NCBI GenBank assembly: GCA_946061515.1
Contig: CAMGRL010000004.1
Span: forward strand, 16,505 to 80,504
Reading direction: 5' to 3'
Length of the DNA stretch: 64,000 bases
DNA from: an uncultured Clostridia bacterium
GTDB taxonomy: Bacteria > Bacillota > Clostridia > Oscillospirales > Oscillospiraceae
Shown piece after piece: positions 7,791 to 16,006 of this stretch. Under the pieces are notes generated by a model. The model was not told the DNA's origin, did no database searches, and saw nothing but the letters and a program-made list of their open reading frames with translations. The translations under genes were made by a program, and so were the position numbers. How positions within the stretch are numbered: position 1 is the stretch's first letter; each line of letters starts with the position of its first letter.

Positions 7791-8837
7791 ATGTCACTGT
7801 ATGCAGATATAGAAAAAAACCTTGGCTCATTCAAGCTCAAGGTAAAGATCGAGGTGGAGAACGAGACGCTGGCCCTGCTGGGCGCGTCCGGCTGCGGGAA
7901 AAGTCTCTCCCTCAAGTGCATTGCGGGGATCGAGCGCCCGGACAGGGGAAAAATCGTCGTGGATGGCCGTACTCTATTCGATTCGGAAAAGGGGATAGAC
8001 CTGACGCCCCAAAAGCGCCGGACCGGACTGATGTTTCAAAACTACGCCCTGTTTCCCAACATGACCGTCCTGCAGAATATCCAGGCCGGTGCAAAGCGGG
8101 AGAAGGACCCGGAAAAGCGCAAAAGCTGCATTTCCGCCGTTATGGACAGCTTCGGTCTGTCGGAACTGTCAAACCATCTGCCTTACCAGCTCTCCGGCGG
8201 TCAGCAGCAGAGAGTGGCCCTGGCGCGCATTCTGGTCTCTGAGCCGGATATCCTCCTGCTGGACGAGCCTTTTTCCGCCCTGGACAGCCATCTGCGTTTC
8301 CGGTTGGAGCGGGAGCTGCACCAGGTCATTCAGGACTTCGGAAAGACCGTCGTACTTGTCTCCCACGACCGGGACGAGGTGTTCCGCCTGTCGGACAAGA
8401 TCGCCATTATCAAAGACGGCCAGGTGGACCGGTTCGGCCTGAAGGATGAGGTGTTCCGTCAGCCCGGCACGGTGAACGGAGCGATCCTCACCGGCTGTAA
8501 AAACATCAGCCGCATAGAAAAAATCGACGACCGGCGGATCAGGGCGCTGGACTGGGGAATAGACCTGGAGACGGACCAGGACCCGAAAGAGGCCCGCAGC
8601 GTGGGCATACGGATGCACGATATCCGCCTTGGCGACGGCGGGCGCAACAGCTTTGTCTGCCGTGTGGCTGACGTGATCGAAAATCCTTTCTCCTACACGG
8701 CTATGCTCCTGCCGGAGCAGGCGGAAGCTGCGTCGCTCATCGGCTGGGAGTTGGAAAAGGAACTGTGGCACAGCGTGGAAGGGGAAAAGGTCAGCGTTAC
8801 TCTGCCGCCTGAAAGCCTGCTGCTGTTAACAGAATAA
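7791..8837 (+). CDS. modC: molybdate ABC transporter ATP-binding protein
   Basis: 348-residue ATPase energising ModB. Walker A GASGCGKS (31-38), ABC signature LSGGQQQR (134-141), Walker B ILLLDEP (154-160) and the H-loop VLVSHDRDE are intact. The C-terminal region (about 285-345) is the expected place for a TOBE/Mop-like molybdate-binding regulatory domain. It begins one base after modB and is followed 24 bp later by the molybdopterin-binding protein gene, so uptake and cofactor handling are probably coexpressed. Confidence 0.95.
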   Translation: MSLYADIEKNLGSFKLKVKIEVENETLALLGASGCGKSLSLKCIAGIERPDRGKIVVDGRTLFDSEKGIDLTPQKRRTGLMFQNYALFPNMTVLQNIQAGAKREKDPEKRKSCISAVMDSFGLSELSNHLPYQLSGGQQQRVALARILVSEPDILLLDEPFSALDSHLRFRLERELHQVIQDFGKTVVLVSHDRDEVFRLSDKIAIIKDGQVDRFGLKDEVFRQPGTVNGAILTGCKNISRIEKIDDRRIRALDWGIDLETDQDPKEARSVGIRMHDIRLGDGGRNSFVCRVADVIENPFSYTAMLLPEQAEAASLIGWELEKELWHSVEGEKVSVTLPPESLLLLTE

Positions 8838-8861
8838 AAATATCCGAAAGGACATAAAAAT

Positions 8862-9878
8862 ATGAAAAAGGTTAAAGTGGAAGACGCTGTCGGCATGACC
8901 CTCTGTCACGATATCACGGAGATGCGCGACGGCTTCAAGGGCGCCGCGTTCAAGCGGGGCCATGTGATCCGGGAGGAGGATATTCCCAAGCTTCTGGATC
9001 TGGGCAAACGCACGGTGTTTATCTGGCAGGCTGACGCGGGGGAGATCCACGAGGAGGACGCTGCCCGCCGCATGGCCGCTATGGCCCCAGTAGAGGGCGC
9101 ACACTATACCGAGCCTTCCGAGGGCAAGGTGCTGCTCATGGCGGATCAGCGGGGCATGTTCCGCGTGGACACGGAGCTTTTGCGCCAGGTCAACTCCATC
9201 GGTGATTTGACCATTTCCACCCTGCCCGATCACCACCCGGTAGAAGCGGGGGCGCGGCTGGCCTCCATGCGCATTGTGCCGCTGGTGACCCAGGAGGAAC
9301 AGATCATCCGGGCCGAGGAGCTGTGCAAGGGCCGCCGTCTGCTGGACCTGCGTCCCTATAAATTTATGAAAGTGGGCGTTATCATCACCGGGTCCGAGAT
9401 CTATACCGGCAGGATCAAGGACAAATTTGAGCCGGTGGTCCGGGCCAAGCTGCAGAAGTACCCCAGCGAGATTTTGGGCGTCACCATCTGCGATGACGAT
9501 CTGGACATGATCGTCGCCGCGGCAAAGGGCTACCTGGACGCGGGAGCGGACTTTTTGATCTTCACCGGCGGCATGTCTGTGGACCCGGACGACCTGACCC
9601 CCACCGCCATCCGGAAGCTGGGCGCGGACATCGTGAGCCACGGTGTGCCCTCTCAGCCGGGCAACATGACGCTGGTGGCCTATCTGGGGGATGTGGCCAT
9701 TCTGGGCGTCCCCGGCGCGGCGGTCAGTCTGCCTACCACCATATTCGATGTGCTGCTGCCTCAGATCTTCGCCGGAGATAAGCTCACCAAGGAGGATCTT
9801 GTCCGCCTGGGCGACGGCGGCCTGTGCCAGCTCTGCAAGAGCTGTCATTTCCCCAACTGCACTTTCGGACGTTATTAA
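8862..9878 (+). CDS. molybdopterin-binding protein (MoeA/MogA-like C-terminal domain)
   Basis: 338 residues. The second half (about 168-320) is a MoCF-biosynthesis/MPT-binding fold of the MogA/MoeA/CinA type: KVGVIITGSEIYTG, FTGGMSVDPDDLTP and GVPSQPGNM are the characteristic loops. The first half lacks a full MoeA layout, as in the shorter molybdopterin-binding proteins that accompany molybdenum hydroxylases in clostridia. The extreme C-terminus carries four cysteines (Cys322, 325, 328 and 333; CQLCKSCHFPNC), a likely metal site not found in plain MogA. It probably acts in molybdate insertion or Moco delivery. It is the last gene after modABC, before a terminator facing the trs operon. Confidence 0.88.
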   Translation: MKKVKVEDAVGMTLCHDITEMRDGFKGAAFKRGHVIREEDIPKLLDLGKRTVFIWQADAGEIHEEDAARRMAAMAPVEGAHYTEPSEGKVLLMADQRGMFRVDTELLRQVNSIGDLTISTLPDHHPVEAGARLASMRIVPLVTQEEQIIRAEELCKGRRLLDLRPYKFMKVGVIITGSEIYTGRIKDKFEPVVRAKLQKYPSEILGVTICDDDLDMIVAAAKGYLDAGADFLIFTGGMSVDPDDLTPTAIRKLGADIVSHGVPSQPGNMTLVAYLGDVAILGVPGAAVSLPTTIFDVLLPQIFAGDKLTKEDLVRLGDGGLCQLCKSCHFPNCTFGRY

Positions 9879-9892
9879 TCATACCGAACGAT

Positions 9893-9930
9893 AAAATCTC
9901 CCTCCGGACGTCCGAAGGGAGATTTTCTTG
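9893..9930 (+). terminator. terminator between convergent mod and trs operons
   Basis: Nearly perfect 16-bp stem (9893-9908 with 9911-9926) followed by TTTTCTTG. A-rich on the left and T-rich on the right, so it can serve both strands. Confidence 0.8.
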
Positions 9931-9931
9931 T

Positions 9932-11134
9932 TCAAAATATTTTCCTTTTTCCCAAAACCATGGGCCTGTCGTCCTTTGACGCGGGCCCCATTTTTATTTT
10001 CACCTTTTTCCCCGGCATGGCCCGCAGGGCGGCATCTTCAAGGGCCTCCACGCTGCCGTCCAGACAAAGGGCCTCAATGCAGAGTGTATCCCCGGACAGC
10101 TCCGCCCGGTAGTCCACCACGAAGGGCAGATCAAAAATCTCCTCGTCAAGGTTGAGAATATCGGAGCTGACGCCTTTTCTCCGCAGGGTGTCCAGCCGGA
10201 TGGCCGCACTGCCGCAGGGGCAGGGCTCCGGGAAAATCCGGGTATAGTCCCCAGTGCGGTAGCGGATGAGGGGCATGGCCTCCATGCCGATGGTGGTGAT
10301 TACCAGCTCGCCGTACTGGCCATGGGGCAGGGGACGGCCCACCTCGTCGATGATCTCTGCGATGACATGGTTTTCCCGCAGGTGCATCCCCTCATGGGCA
10401 GGGCAGGTGACAGCGCCCCCAAGGCCCATCTCCCTGGACCCGTAGTGGGGAAACAGCCGGGTGCCCAAAAGCTCCTCGGCCCGCCGGGTGACGGAGAGGG
10501 GACAGGCGTCGCCGCTGATCAGCGCCCGGCGCAGACTGCCCTTGCCGCAAAAGCGGAGCAGGGAGAGAAGCTGTACCGGCATCCCCACAAAGGTATCCGG
10601 CTTTTCCCGGTCCATAACTTCGCTCAGTTCGCCGTAGTTCAGGCTCACGCCCAGCTTCAGGGGCTTTGCGCCCAGACGGGTGACCGCCTCGGCAATCAGT
10701 TCCCCCAGACCGTAAGGCCCGGAGAAGGGCATACAGATCATGGTGCAGCTTCCGGGAAAAATCAGCTCGCTGAGCCCGGCCATGAAAAGGCGGACGGTGT
10801 TTTCACAGTCTCCAAGGGTGTAAAAGACCCGCTTCGCCGTCCCGGTGGTGCCGCTGGTGGCGTCGGACAGCACCCGCTGGATCTCCGCCTGGGAGGTGAG
10901 CAGCAGGGAAGGGGCGTTCATAGCCAGATCTTCGTCGGTGGTAAAGGGCAGGGTCCTTAATTCCTCCAGGCTATCCAGCTTTGAGGGCAGCGCCCCATAA
11001 AAACCCTGCCGCTGCTGTTCGCGGGAAAGGAGATCATTCAGTTTTTGCAGTTGAACCGCCTCAATGTCAGCCCGGCTCAGGCTGTTCAGGCCCTCTTGTT
11101 CCATGATGAGGGCGTCAAGCTTGCTTCTGTTCAT
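9932..11134 (-). CDS. AMP-forming CoA ligase, PaaK-like (DVU_1553 family)
   Basis: 400-residue adenylating enzyme of the phenylacetate-CoA ligase type. The P-loop is SDATSGTTGTAKR (about residues 90-102); HYGSREMG is the A5-like motif, and LIRYRTGDY plus CPCG the A8 region. The Cys/His segment CPAHEGMH resembles the PaaK structural metal site. The catalytic lysine is probably in the final GKRKIF. It should activate a carboxylic acid as acyl-AMP or acyl-CoA; the substrate is unknown. ATG 11134 overlaps the radical SAM gene stop (ATGA), so the two are translationally coupled. It is the last gene of the operon. I recall this as the DVU_1553 family; its partners here support that. Confidence 0.85.
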   Translation of the reverse strand: MNRSKLDALIMEQEGLNSLSRADIEAVQLQKLNDLLSREQQRQGFYGALPSKLDSLEELRTLPFTTDEDLAMNAPSLLLTSQAEIQRVLSDATSGTTGTAKRVFYTLGDCENTVRLFMAGLSELIFPGSCTMICMPFSGPYGLGELIAEAVTRLGAKPLKLGVSLNYGELSEVMDREKPDTFVGMPVQLLSLLRFCGKGSLRRALISGDACPLSVTRRAEELLGTRLFPHYGSREMGLGGAVTCPAHEGMHLRENHVIAEIIDEVGRPLPHGQYGELVITTIGMEAMPLIRYRTGDYTRIFPEPCPCGSAAIRLDTLRRKGVSSDILNLDEEIFDLPFVVDYRAELSGDTLCIEALCLDGSVEALEDAALRAMPGKKVKIKMGPASKDDRPMVLGKRKIF

Positions 11135-12462
11135 CTTCTGTATAAGGACCTTCCCTCCGTGTCAGTCAGATTGTACGCGCAGAAGGGCACCAGGCCGTAA
11201 CGGCTGTCCACCTCGCAGATGTAGCATCGCTTCAGCCGCTCCAGATCCAGATTATAGGCGTCCTGAAACACCATGCCGGACACGGCAAAGGTGTTCAGCC
11301 TGGCCTGTTCCAGAAATTCGTCCAGGGCGGAGGTCTCCGTCATCTCGCCGTCGGCGGCAAATTCCGCTTTGCTGCCGCTGCCGCTCCACTGATTTGCCAC
11401 AAACTCCCGGGAGTCGTCAGAGCCGGTACAGCAGCAACAGGAGCCGGACTTTTTGGGCAGCAGCTTCAGACTGCCGTCCTTTCGCTTCATGTAGCTTGCG
11501 TGGAAGGAGCAGTAGGGGTTCTCGGCTCCGCCGCCGCTGAAATCCGCCGCCTTCATCACTCCGCCGGTCTGCTCCTCAATCAGGCGCAGCATACGGGGAA
11601 TGGTGATGGGTCTTCCCGGCCGGTCAAGGCCGCAGCGGCCGAAATAGCTGATGGGCTGAAAATGGATCCCCCGGACAGAGGGCATGTGTTCAAGGGCAAA
11701 GCGCAGAAGATCTCCGACCTGCATGTCGTTCACCCCCGGCACCATCACCGGCACCAGCACGATGCCAAGCCCGGCTTTTGCGCAGTTTTCCATGGCCCGC
11801 AGCTTTTCCGCCAGCAGGGCTTTTCCACGAAGTGTTATGTAAACCGAATCGTCCAGGCCGTCAAACTGGAGAAAGACCGTGTCAAGCCCGGCGGCTTTCA
11901 GCTTTTCTGCGTAATCCTCTTCCTCCGCAAGGCGGATGCCGTTGGTGTTCAGCTGAAAGAAGCTGAAGCCTTTTTCCCGGCCCAGACGGATGATCTCCGG
12001 CAGATCGTCCCGGACGGTGGGTTCGCCCCCGGAGAGCTGGATGTTGAAGGGGCCGCCGTGGGCCATGAGAAAATCGTACTGCTTTTCGATCTCTTCCATG
12101 CTCAGGTCGGCGGGCGCCTGCTCCCCGGCGGAGGCAAAGCAGACCGGGCAGCGCAGATTGCAGCGGTTGGTAAGCTCCAAAAGCATACAGCAGCCCTTGC
12201 GCAGATGCTCTGCGCACAGGCCGCAGTCATAAGGGCAGCCCTTGTCTGTCATTTTTGGCAAAACGGGGGCCTCATTTTTGGTATTTTCGCTGGACCATTG
12301 CAGATAACTGCGCAGGTCTCCCTCCCAGATCAGGGAAGTGAACTTCCCGTGCTCCGGGCAGGTTTTCGTCATATATATACAGCCGTCGTCCCCGCTGTGC
12401 TTCTCCGCGTCCAGCAGGCGGAGACACTGGGGACACACGCTCTGGGTTTTCCCGATGAGCAT
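11131..12462 (-). CDS. trsS: radical SAM protein, Tes/MJ0619-like (TrsS type)
   Basis: 443 residues. An N-terminal zinc-ribbon-like segment (Cys10, Cys13, Cys34) is followed by GCPYDCGLC (Cys76, 80, 83), then the radical SAM cluster motif C101-x3-C105-x2-C108 in CNLRCPVCFA, and GGEP (145-148) for SAM. The CPYDCGLC plus CNLRCPVCFA layout is that of the MJ0619/tetraether-synthase group, which uses several clusters for C-C bond chemistry. Further cysteines are a CCCC run (342-345) and C413-x2-C416 with C428 near the C-terminus. Some TrsS proteins are, as I recall, selenoproteins; here the frame is uninterrupted. It starts directly at the stop of the C_GCAxxG_C_C gene. The reaction is unknown. 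Confidence 0.87.
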   Translation of the reverse strand: MLIGKTQSVCPQCLRLLDAEKHSGDDGCIYMTKTCPEHGKFTSLIWEGDLRSYLQWSSENTKNEAPVLPKMTDKGCPYDCGLCAEHLRKGCCMLLELTNRCNLRCPVCFASAGEQAPADLSMEEIEKQYDFLMAHGGPFNIQLSGGEPTVRDDLPEIIRLGREKGFSFFQLNTNGIRLAEEEDYAEKLKAAGLDTVFLQFDGLDDSVYITLRGKALLAEKLRAMENCAKAGLGIVLVPVMVPGVNDMQVGDLLRFALEHMPSVRGIHFQPISYFGRCGLDRPGRPITIPRMLRLIEEQTGGVMKAADFSGGGAENPYCSFHASYMKRKDGSLKLLPKKSGSCCCCTGSDDSREFVANQWSGSGSKAEFAADGEMTETSALDEFLEQARLNTFAVSGMVFQDAYNLDLERLKRCYICEVDSRYGLVPFCAYNLTDTEGRSLYRR

Positions 12463-12888
12463 TCAGATCAGACCCTTTTCACTGAGAATTTCCATACATT
12501 TTTCATAGGTGGCCGCAATGATCTGGGGGCAGTATTCCACCCGCTTGGCGGGGTTTCCCCGGGTAATCTCATTGCAGTCGGTGCCGCCATACTGGATCAG
12601 CATCTCCTCGTTGAACCAGCGGGTGAACTCGCCCATGGCGCTTTTGTGCTCCGGGGCGTCCATGCCGGTGTCCTCACCCTTGCCGGTGAAATAGGAGATG
12701 ACGCAGGCGCCGCCGGTCATGCAGCCGCAGCAGCCGCCGGAAAAGCCCACGCCGCCGTTGAGCCCGCCCATGGCGCGCACCAGACCGGGGTTTTCCTCTC
12801 CGGTGGTCTCAAGCATCAGGATGGCCAGGATCTGGGAACAAAAATAGCCGTATCGGGACAGCTCCATGATTCTGTCAAAAAGGTCCAT
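12463..12888 (-). CDS. C_GCAxxG_C_C family protein (DVU_1555 type)
   Basis: 141-residue protein with the Cys pattern of the C_GCAxxG_C_C family: Cys17, then a Gly-rich segment GGVGFSGGCCGCMTGGACV with Cys53, 54, 56 and 62, and further cysteines near residues 105 and 120. Members are redox or metal-cluster proteins found next to reductases, transporters and methyltransferases; no enzymatic role is established. It sits between the methyltransferase (3-bp gap) and the radical SAM gene (no gap), so stoichiometric expression is likely. Confidence 0.85.
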   Translation of the reverse strand: MDLFDRIMELSRYGYFCSQILAILMLETTGEENPGLVRAMGGLNGGVGFSGGCCGCMTGGACVISYFTGKGEDTGMDAPEHKSAMGEFTRWFNEEMLIQYGGTDCNEITRGNPAKRVEYCPQIIAATYEKCMEILSEKGLI

Positions 12889-12891
12889 GGT

Positions 12892-13410
12892 TTACTCCTT
12901 TCTGCAAATCAGCAGTTGATAAGTACACTTTTTGCCGCAGGGGACACAGTCCGCCGTGCCTGCCCACAGGGCTTCGATATAGTATTCGCGCCAGAGGGCG
13001 GTCAGATCCTCCTGATGAAGGACAGCAAAGCCCCAGCGCTCCGCAAGCTGCCGCAGCTCCTCGCCGGTTATAAAGCACACGTCGGAAAGGAGCAGCAGTC
13101 CGCCCGGTTTCAATATTCTGTGGCTCTCCCGCAGGGCGGCGGGGATGTCGCCGCTGACAAAAAAAGCGCATTGGGACAAGACGGCGTCAAAGGAGCCGTC
13201 GGCGTAGCCGGAATGTAGAAAATCGCCCTGCCTGACGGCGTCAGACCCGGGCTCCAGGTCGATCCCCTGGGCCGCAAAGCCCAGGCTTTGCAAAAGCAGC
13301 ACCGTCTCTCCGTTTCCTGCGCCCATATCCAGAATTTTCGCGCCCTTTTCCAGCCCGCTCAGCTCCAGCATCCGCAGGCTGTGGGCCACTCCGCCCGGAT
13401 GGCCCTTCAT
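12892..13410 (-). CDS. trsM: class I SAM methyltransferase (DVU_1556/TrsM type)
   Basis: 172-residue small methyltransferase. SAM-binding motif I is ILDMGAGNGETVLLL (about 26-40), the acidic motif II is GIDLEPGS, and ILKPGGLLLLSDV is the post-II strand. The C-terminus is unusual: CVPCGKKC followed by a last Cys, suggesting a metal or Fe-S site or a thiol handover. ATG 13410 was chosen because it overlaps the redox-protein stop (ATGA); a longer in-frame ORF would run through that gene. The substrate is unknown. The name follows my recollection of the TrsM/DVU_1556 family. Confidence 0.82.
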   Translation of the reverse strand: MKGHPGGVAHSLRMLELSGLEKGAKILDMGAGNGETVLLLQSLGFAAQGIDLEPGSDAVRQGDFLHSGYADGSFDAVLSQCAFFVSGDIPAALRESHRILKPGGLLLLSDVCFITGEELRQLAERWGFAVLHQEDLTALWREYYIEALWAGTADCVPCGKKCTYQLLICRKE

Positions 13411-13625
13411 TTGTCCTCCAGCGCCTTTTCCACGGACAGCACCTTGCCCAGGGCCAGCTCCTCCGGCACATAGACAAAGCCGCACTGGGGGCAGACGGGC
13501 AGCTCCACGGGAAAGCCATTGTCCAGATACATGAATTTGGCCTTGCCTTTTTCCAGAGCCACGCCGCATTTCATGCACTTCAGCTTGCCCTCCGGGTCGA
13601 TGGTATAGTAATTTTTATCCTGCAT
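13407..13625 (-). CDS. small two-CxxC redox protein (DVU_1557 type)
   Basis: 72 residues with CMKC (Cys17, Cys20) and CPQC (Cys45, Cys48), rubredoxin/zinc-ribbon spacing. A four-Cys metal site is likely; iron would make it an electron carrier. It is located between the dicluster oxidoreductase (4-bp gap) and the methyltransferase (ATGA overlap). It is the best candidate to carry electrons between the flavoprotein and the radical SAM or C_GCAxxG_C_C proteins, but that is inference. Confidence 0.8.
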   Translation of the reverse strand: MQDKNYYTIDPEGKLKCMKCGVALEKGKAKFMYLDNGFPVELPVCPQCGFVYVPEELALGKVLSVEKALEDK

Positions 13626-13629
13626 GTGT

Positions 13630-15921
13630 TCACTTCCTCAGCACGATGTTCATTCTGTGGCTGTACGCCCGGTGGACAAGGTAGCCGCCGTCCTCCGTCT
13701 CGGTGTATTTGACCCAGAAGGTCACGTTGCCGATACGCCGTCTGGCGATGAGCAGCCCGGTCTCGGCGTCAAAAATGGCCTCTCCCGTCTGCCGCAGCTC
13801 ATCCATCACGCCGATCACATCGGACTTCAAAATCATCCGGTCGTCCATGATTTTCAGGGCTTCCCCGGTAAATTCCAGCTTGTAATCCGGTTCCATGTTT
13901 GACGCCTCCTCGCCCCAGATATTGAAAAGCAGATCATTTTTCAGTGTGAGCCGGTTATAGCGTTTCTGACTGATATCCGGCGGAGCGCCGGCGTCGGTGC
14001 CGTATACCAGCTCCAGAATGTGCCGGGACTCCCGGCCCTCCCGGGCAAAGCGGTCGCGGCAGGCCATGCAGTAGCTGATATAGGGCGCGTCGCTGCGATC
14101 AAGGCACTTCTCCGTCATCTCCTTGGCCAACTCCCGGTTGGCATAGGCGGTAAGCCCGCCGTAGCCGCAGCAGGGGGAACGGTCGCCGGAATAGGGCGTC
14201 TCCACAAGCCGGCAGCCCAGCAGACCGGCAATGCGCCGTATGGCCTTCTGGGTCTCCTGATCGCCCCGGGCGCCGCAGGAGTCGTGCAGCGCGGCGGGCC
14301 GGTCAAGGCCCTGTGCGCCCTCCGGAAGCCCGATCTCGCACAGCACATCCCAAATCCCCTTGATTTTTAAGCCCTCGTGGGCGGACAGCTGCTTTTTGCA
14401 GCTGGGGCATCCGGCAATAACAATGGGGTTTCCCAAAGCCGCCAGCTGCCGGTCAATAAATTCTGTCACCGTGTCCAGCATCTCAACACGCCCGGCCCAG
14501 TCGCATATGGCGCCGCAGCAGCCCAGCATAAGGGCAACGCCCCCGTCCAGACGGCTGCATAGGTCCAGATAGGCGGCTTTCACCGTCTCCGGCGCGATGG
14601 CCGCGGCCTGACAGCCGGGGAAAAACACATAGCGGCATTGTTCAAAGCCCGGCTGGGGGCGGCAGAGAAAGGCCTCGTCATTGGAAAAGAGCATATCCAG
14701 CAGGGCAAACTCATGGGGGGCCAGGGGCATCTTGTCCGTGGAGACCATGTTCTGCCGGGCCAGATGGCAGACCTCTGCCATGTCAAAGCCGTTGGGGCAG
14801 GTGACCTTACACTGCCCGCAGAGGGAGCAGGAGTTCATGGGCTTGTTCAGCTGATGGTCGCCCATGATGATCTGGGTGTTGTTGAAGATCTCCCGGCCCA
14901 GCAGGGCGGGGTATTTTTTATAGTGTTCCAGATAGGCACAGCCCTTTTTGCACTCGTCACAGTGGCACTGTATGCACCTCCGGGCCTCTTCCACGGCCTG
15001 TTCCCGGGTGTAGCCCTCACGGCCGGAGGGGACGCGCACAGAGTCCTGAACCTCTTCAAGGCTGGTATAGAGCCGGGTCTCCGTCGCTCCTTCCTCGCCC
15101 CGGGAGTTGCCCGGGTCCAGCTTCTGGGCCAGCCGGTCCACAGAGAGGGCGGCTCTTTTGGCGGCAAAGGCGCAGTCCAGCACACGGCCTTCAAGCCCCA
15201 TGACCAGCTTCTCTTCCGGATAGACCATCAGCGCCTCATCGCAGACCGCCTCCGGGAAGAACCGCAGTGCCGCGGCCTTTGAGGCACAGACCACATCAAA
15301 GCCGGGACGCTTTTCCAGGAAAAACTCCCTGTCCAGTTTGCTCCCAAAGGAAAATTGAATATCCATACCCTTCAGGCGGCTCAGCTCCGCGGCAAAGGCC
15401 TCCGGACTTAAAAAGCCGGTTTCAGCGGCCAGGAAGGACTCCAGATCCGCTTCCTCGCAGAAAACCGTGATGGGATAGGCTTTTCTCTCCAGCTCGCCGG
15501 CGAGAAACAGGCAGAACAGCCCAGAGCCGAACAGGGCCACGGTCTTTTTCTTTTTCATGCGAAAAACGCCGCCGCTTTTACTGCGGACGCCGTATTGCGC
15601 CACGGCCTTTTCGATGTCCTTTATGGCAACGCCCTCTCCACGCTCACAGAGCTTGCATTTTGCCTCGCAGGGCGCATCGCAGCCGGAGGACAGAATGTGG
15701 ACAAAGGGGCTGGCCTTTTCGTACAGCGAAAGGGCCTTTTTATAATCGCCCTCCGCCACGGCCTTCAGCATGGCTTTGGTATCCAGCTTCAGCGGACAGG
15801 CGGCGTTGCAGTAGGCCGGCTGCTCGTAGATACAGCGGCTGATCATCTCGTCCATCATGTCCTTGGACAGGCGGTTGACGTGGTATACATGGGTGGAGCC
15901 CCGTTCATTGATTTGTGCCAT
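13630..15921 (-). CDS. multi-cluster Fe-S flavoprotein oxidoreductase (dicluster-binding, DVU_1558 type)
   Basis: 763 residues, first gene of the trs operon. Order of domains: an N-terminal DPYD/GltD-like Fe-S domain with Cys30, 38, 42 and a CDAPCEAKCKLC block near 80-93; a Rossmann-like nucleotide segment (VALFGSGLFCLFLAGEL, about 128-144); a Cys-rich stretch CIQCHCDECKKGC; a ferredoxin motif CSLCGQCKVTCPNG near 366-380; two HdrB/GlpC-type CCG domains (FFPGCQ...GCCGAICDW and HDSCGARGD...PCCGYGG); and a C-terminal domain of about 100 residues. CCG domains bind noncubane Fe-S clusters in heterodisulfide reductases. It probably feeds or removes electrons for the operon's chemistry or for Mop. 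ATG 15921 follows GAGGAGG. Confidence 0.85.
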   Translation of the reverse strand: MAQINERGSTHVYHVNRLSKDMMDEMISRCIYEQPAYCNAACPLKLDTKAMLKAVAEGDYKKALSLYEKASPFVHILSSGCDAPCEAKCKLCERGEGVAIKDIEKAVAQYGVRSKSGGVFRMKKKKTVALFGSGLFCLFLAGELERKAYPITVFCEEADLESFLAAETGFLSPEAFAAELSRLKGMDIQFSFGSKLDREFFLEKRPGFDVVCASKAAALRFFPEAVCDEALMVYPEEKLVMGLEGRVLDCAFAAKRAALSVDRLAQKLDPGNSRGEEGATETRLYTSLEEVQDSVRVPSGREGYTREQAVEEARRCIQCHCDECKKGCAYLEHYKKYPALLGREIFNNTQIIMGDHQLNKPMNSCSLCGQCKVTCPNGFDMAEVCHLARQNMVSTDKMPLAPHEFALLDMLFSNDEAFLCRPQPGFEQCRYVFFPGCQAAAIAPETVKAAYLDLCSRLDGGVALMLGCCGAICDWAGRVEMLDTVTEFIDRQLAALGNPIVIAGCPSCKKQLSAHEGLKIKGIWDVLCEIGLPEGAQGLDRPAALHDSCGARGDQETQKAIRRIAGLLGCRLVETPYSGDRSPCCGYGGLTAYANRELAKEMTEKCLDRSDAPYISYCMACRDRFAREGRESRHILELVYGTDAGAPPDISQKRYNRLTLKNDLLFNIWGEEASNMEPDYKLEFTGEALKIMDDRMILKSDVIGVMDELRQTGEAIFDAETGLLIARRRIGNVTFWVKYTETEDGGYLVHRAYSHRMNIVLRK

Positions 15922-15950
15922 TTTTATACCTCCTCTGAGGCAAATAGTTC

Positions 15951-16006
15951 AATAGAGAGGCTTAAGTAAGCCTCTCTATTGTATCATGGAATCAAAGGTC
16001 TGTAAA
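15951..16006 (-). promoter_or_regulatory. trs operon promoter with inverted repeat at the start point (also possible mop terminator)
   Basis: On the minus strand TTTACA (16006-16001) begins immediately after the mop stop codon, with a 17-bp spacer and TACAAT (15983-15978). A perfect 13-bp inverted repeat with a 4-nt centre (15951-15963 with 15968-15980) overlaps the -10 and start. It could be an operator, a 5' RNA hairpin, or the mop terminator; the T-run is poor, which favours the first two. Confidence 0.6.

Noticed and set aside
11500-13218. 572-codon plus-strand ORF
   Set aside because: Antisense to the radical SAM, C_GCAxxG_C_C and methyltransferase genes; no ribosome-binding site or family.
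11131-15921. Selenocysteine insertion in the trs operon
   Set aside because: All six frames are full length without an in-frame TGA, and cysteines occupy the expected positions; no SECIS-like element is needed.
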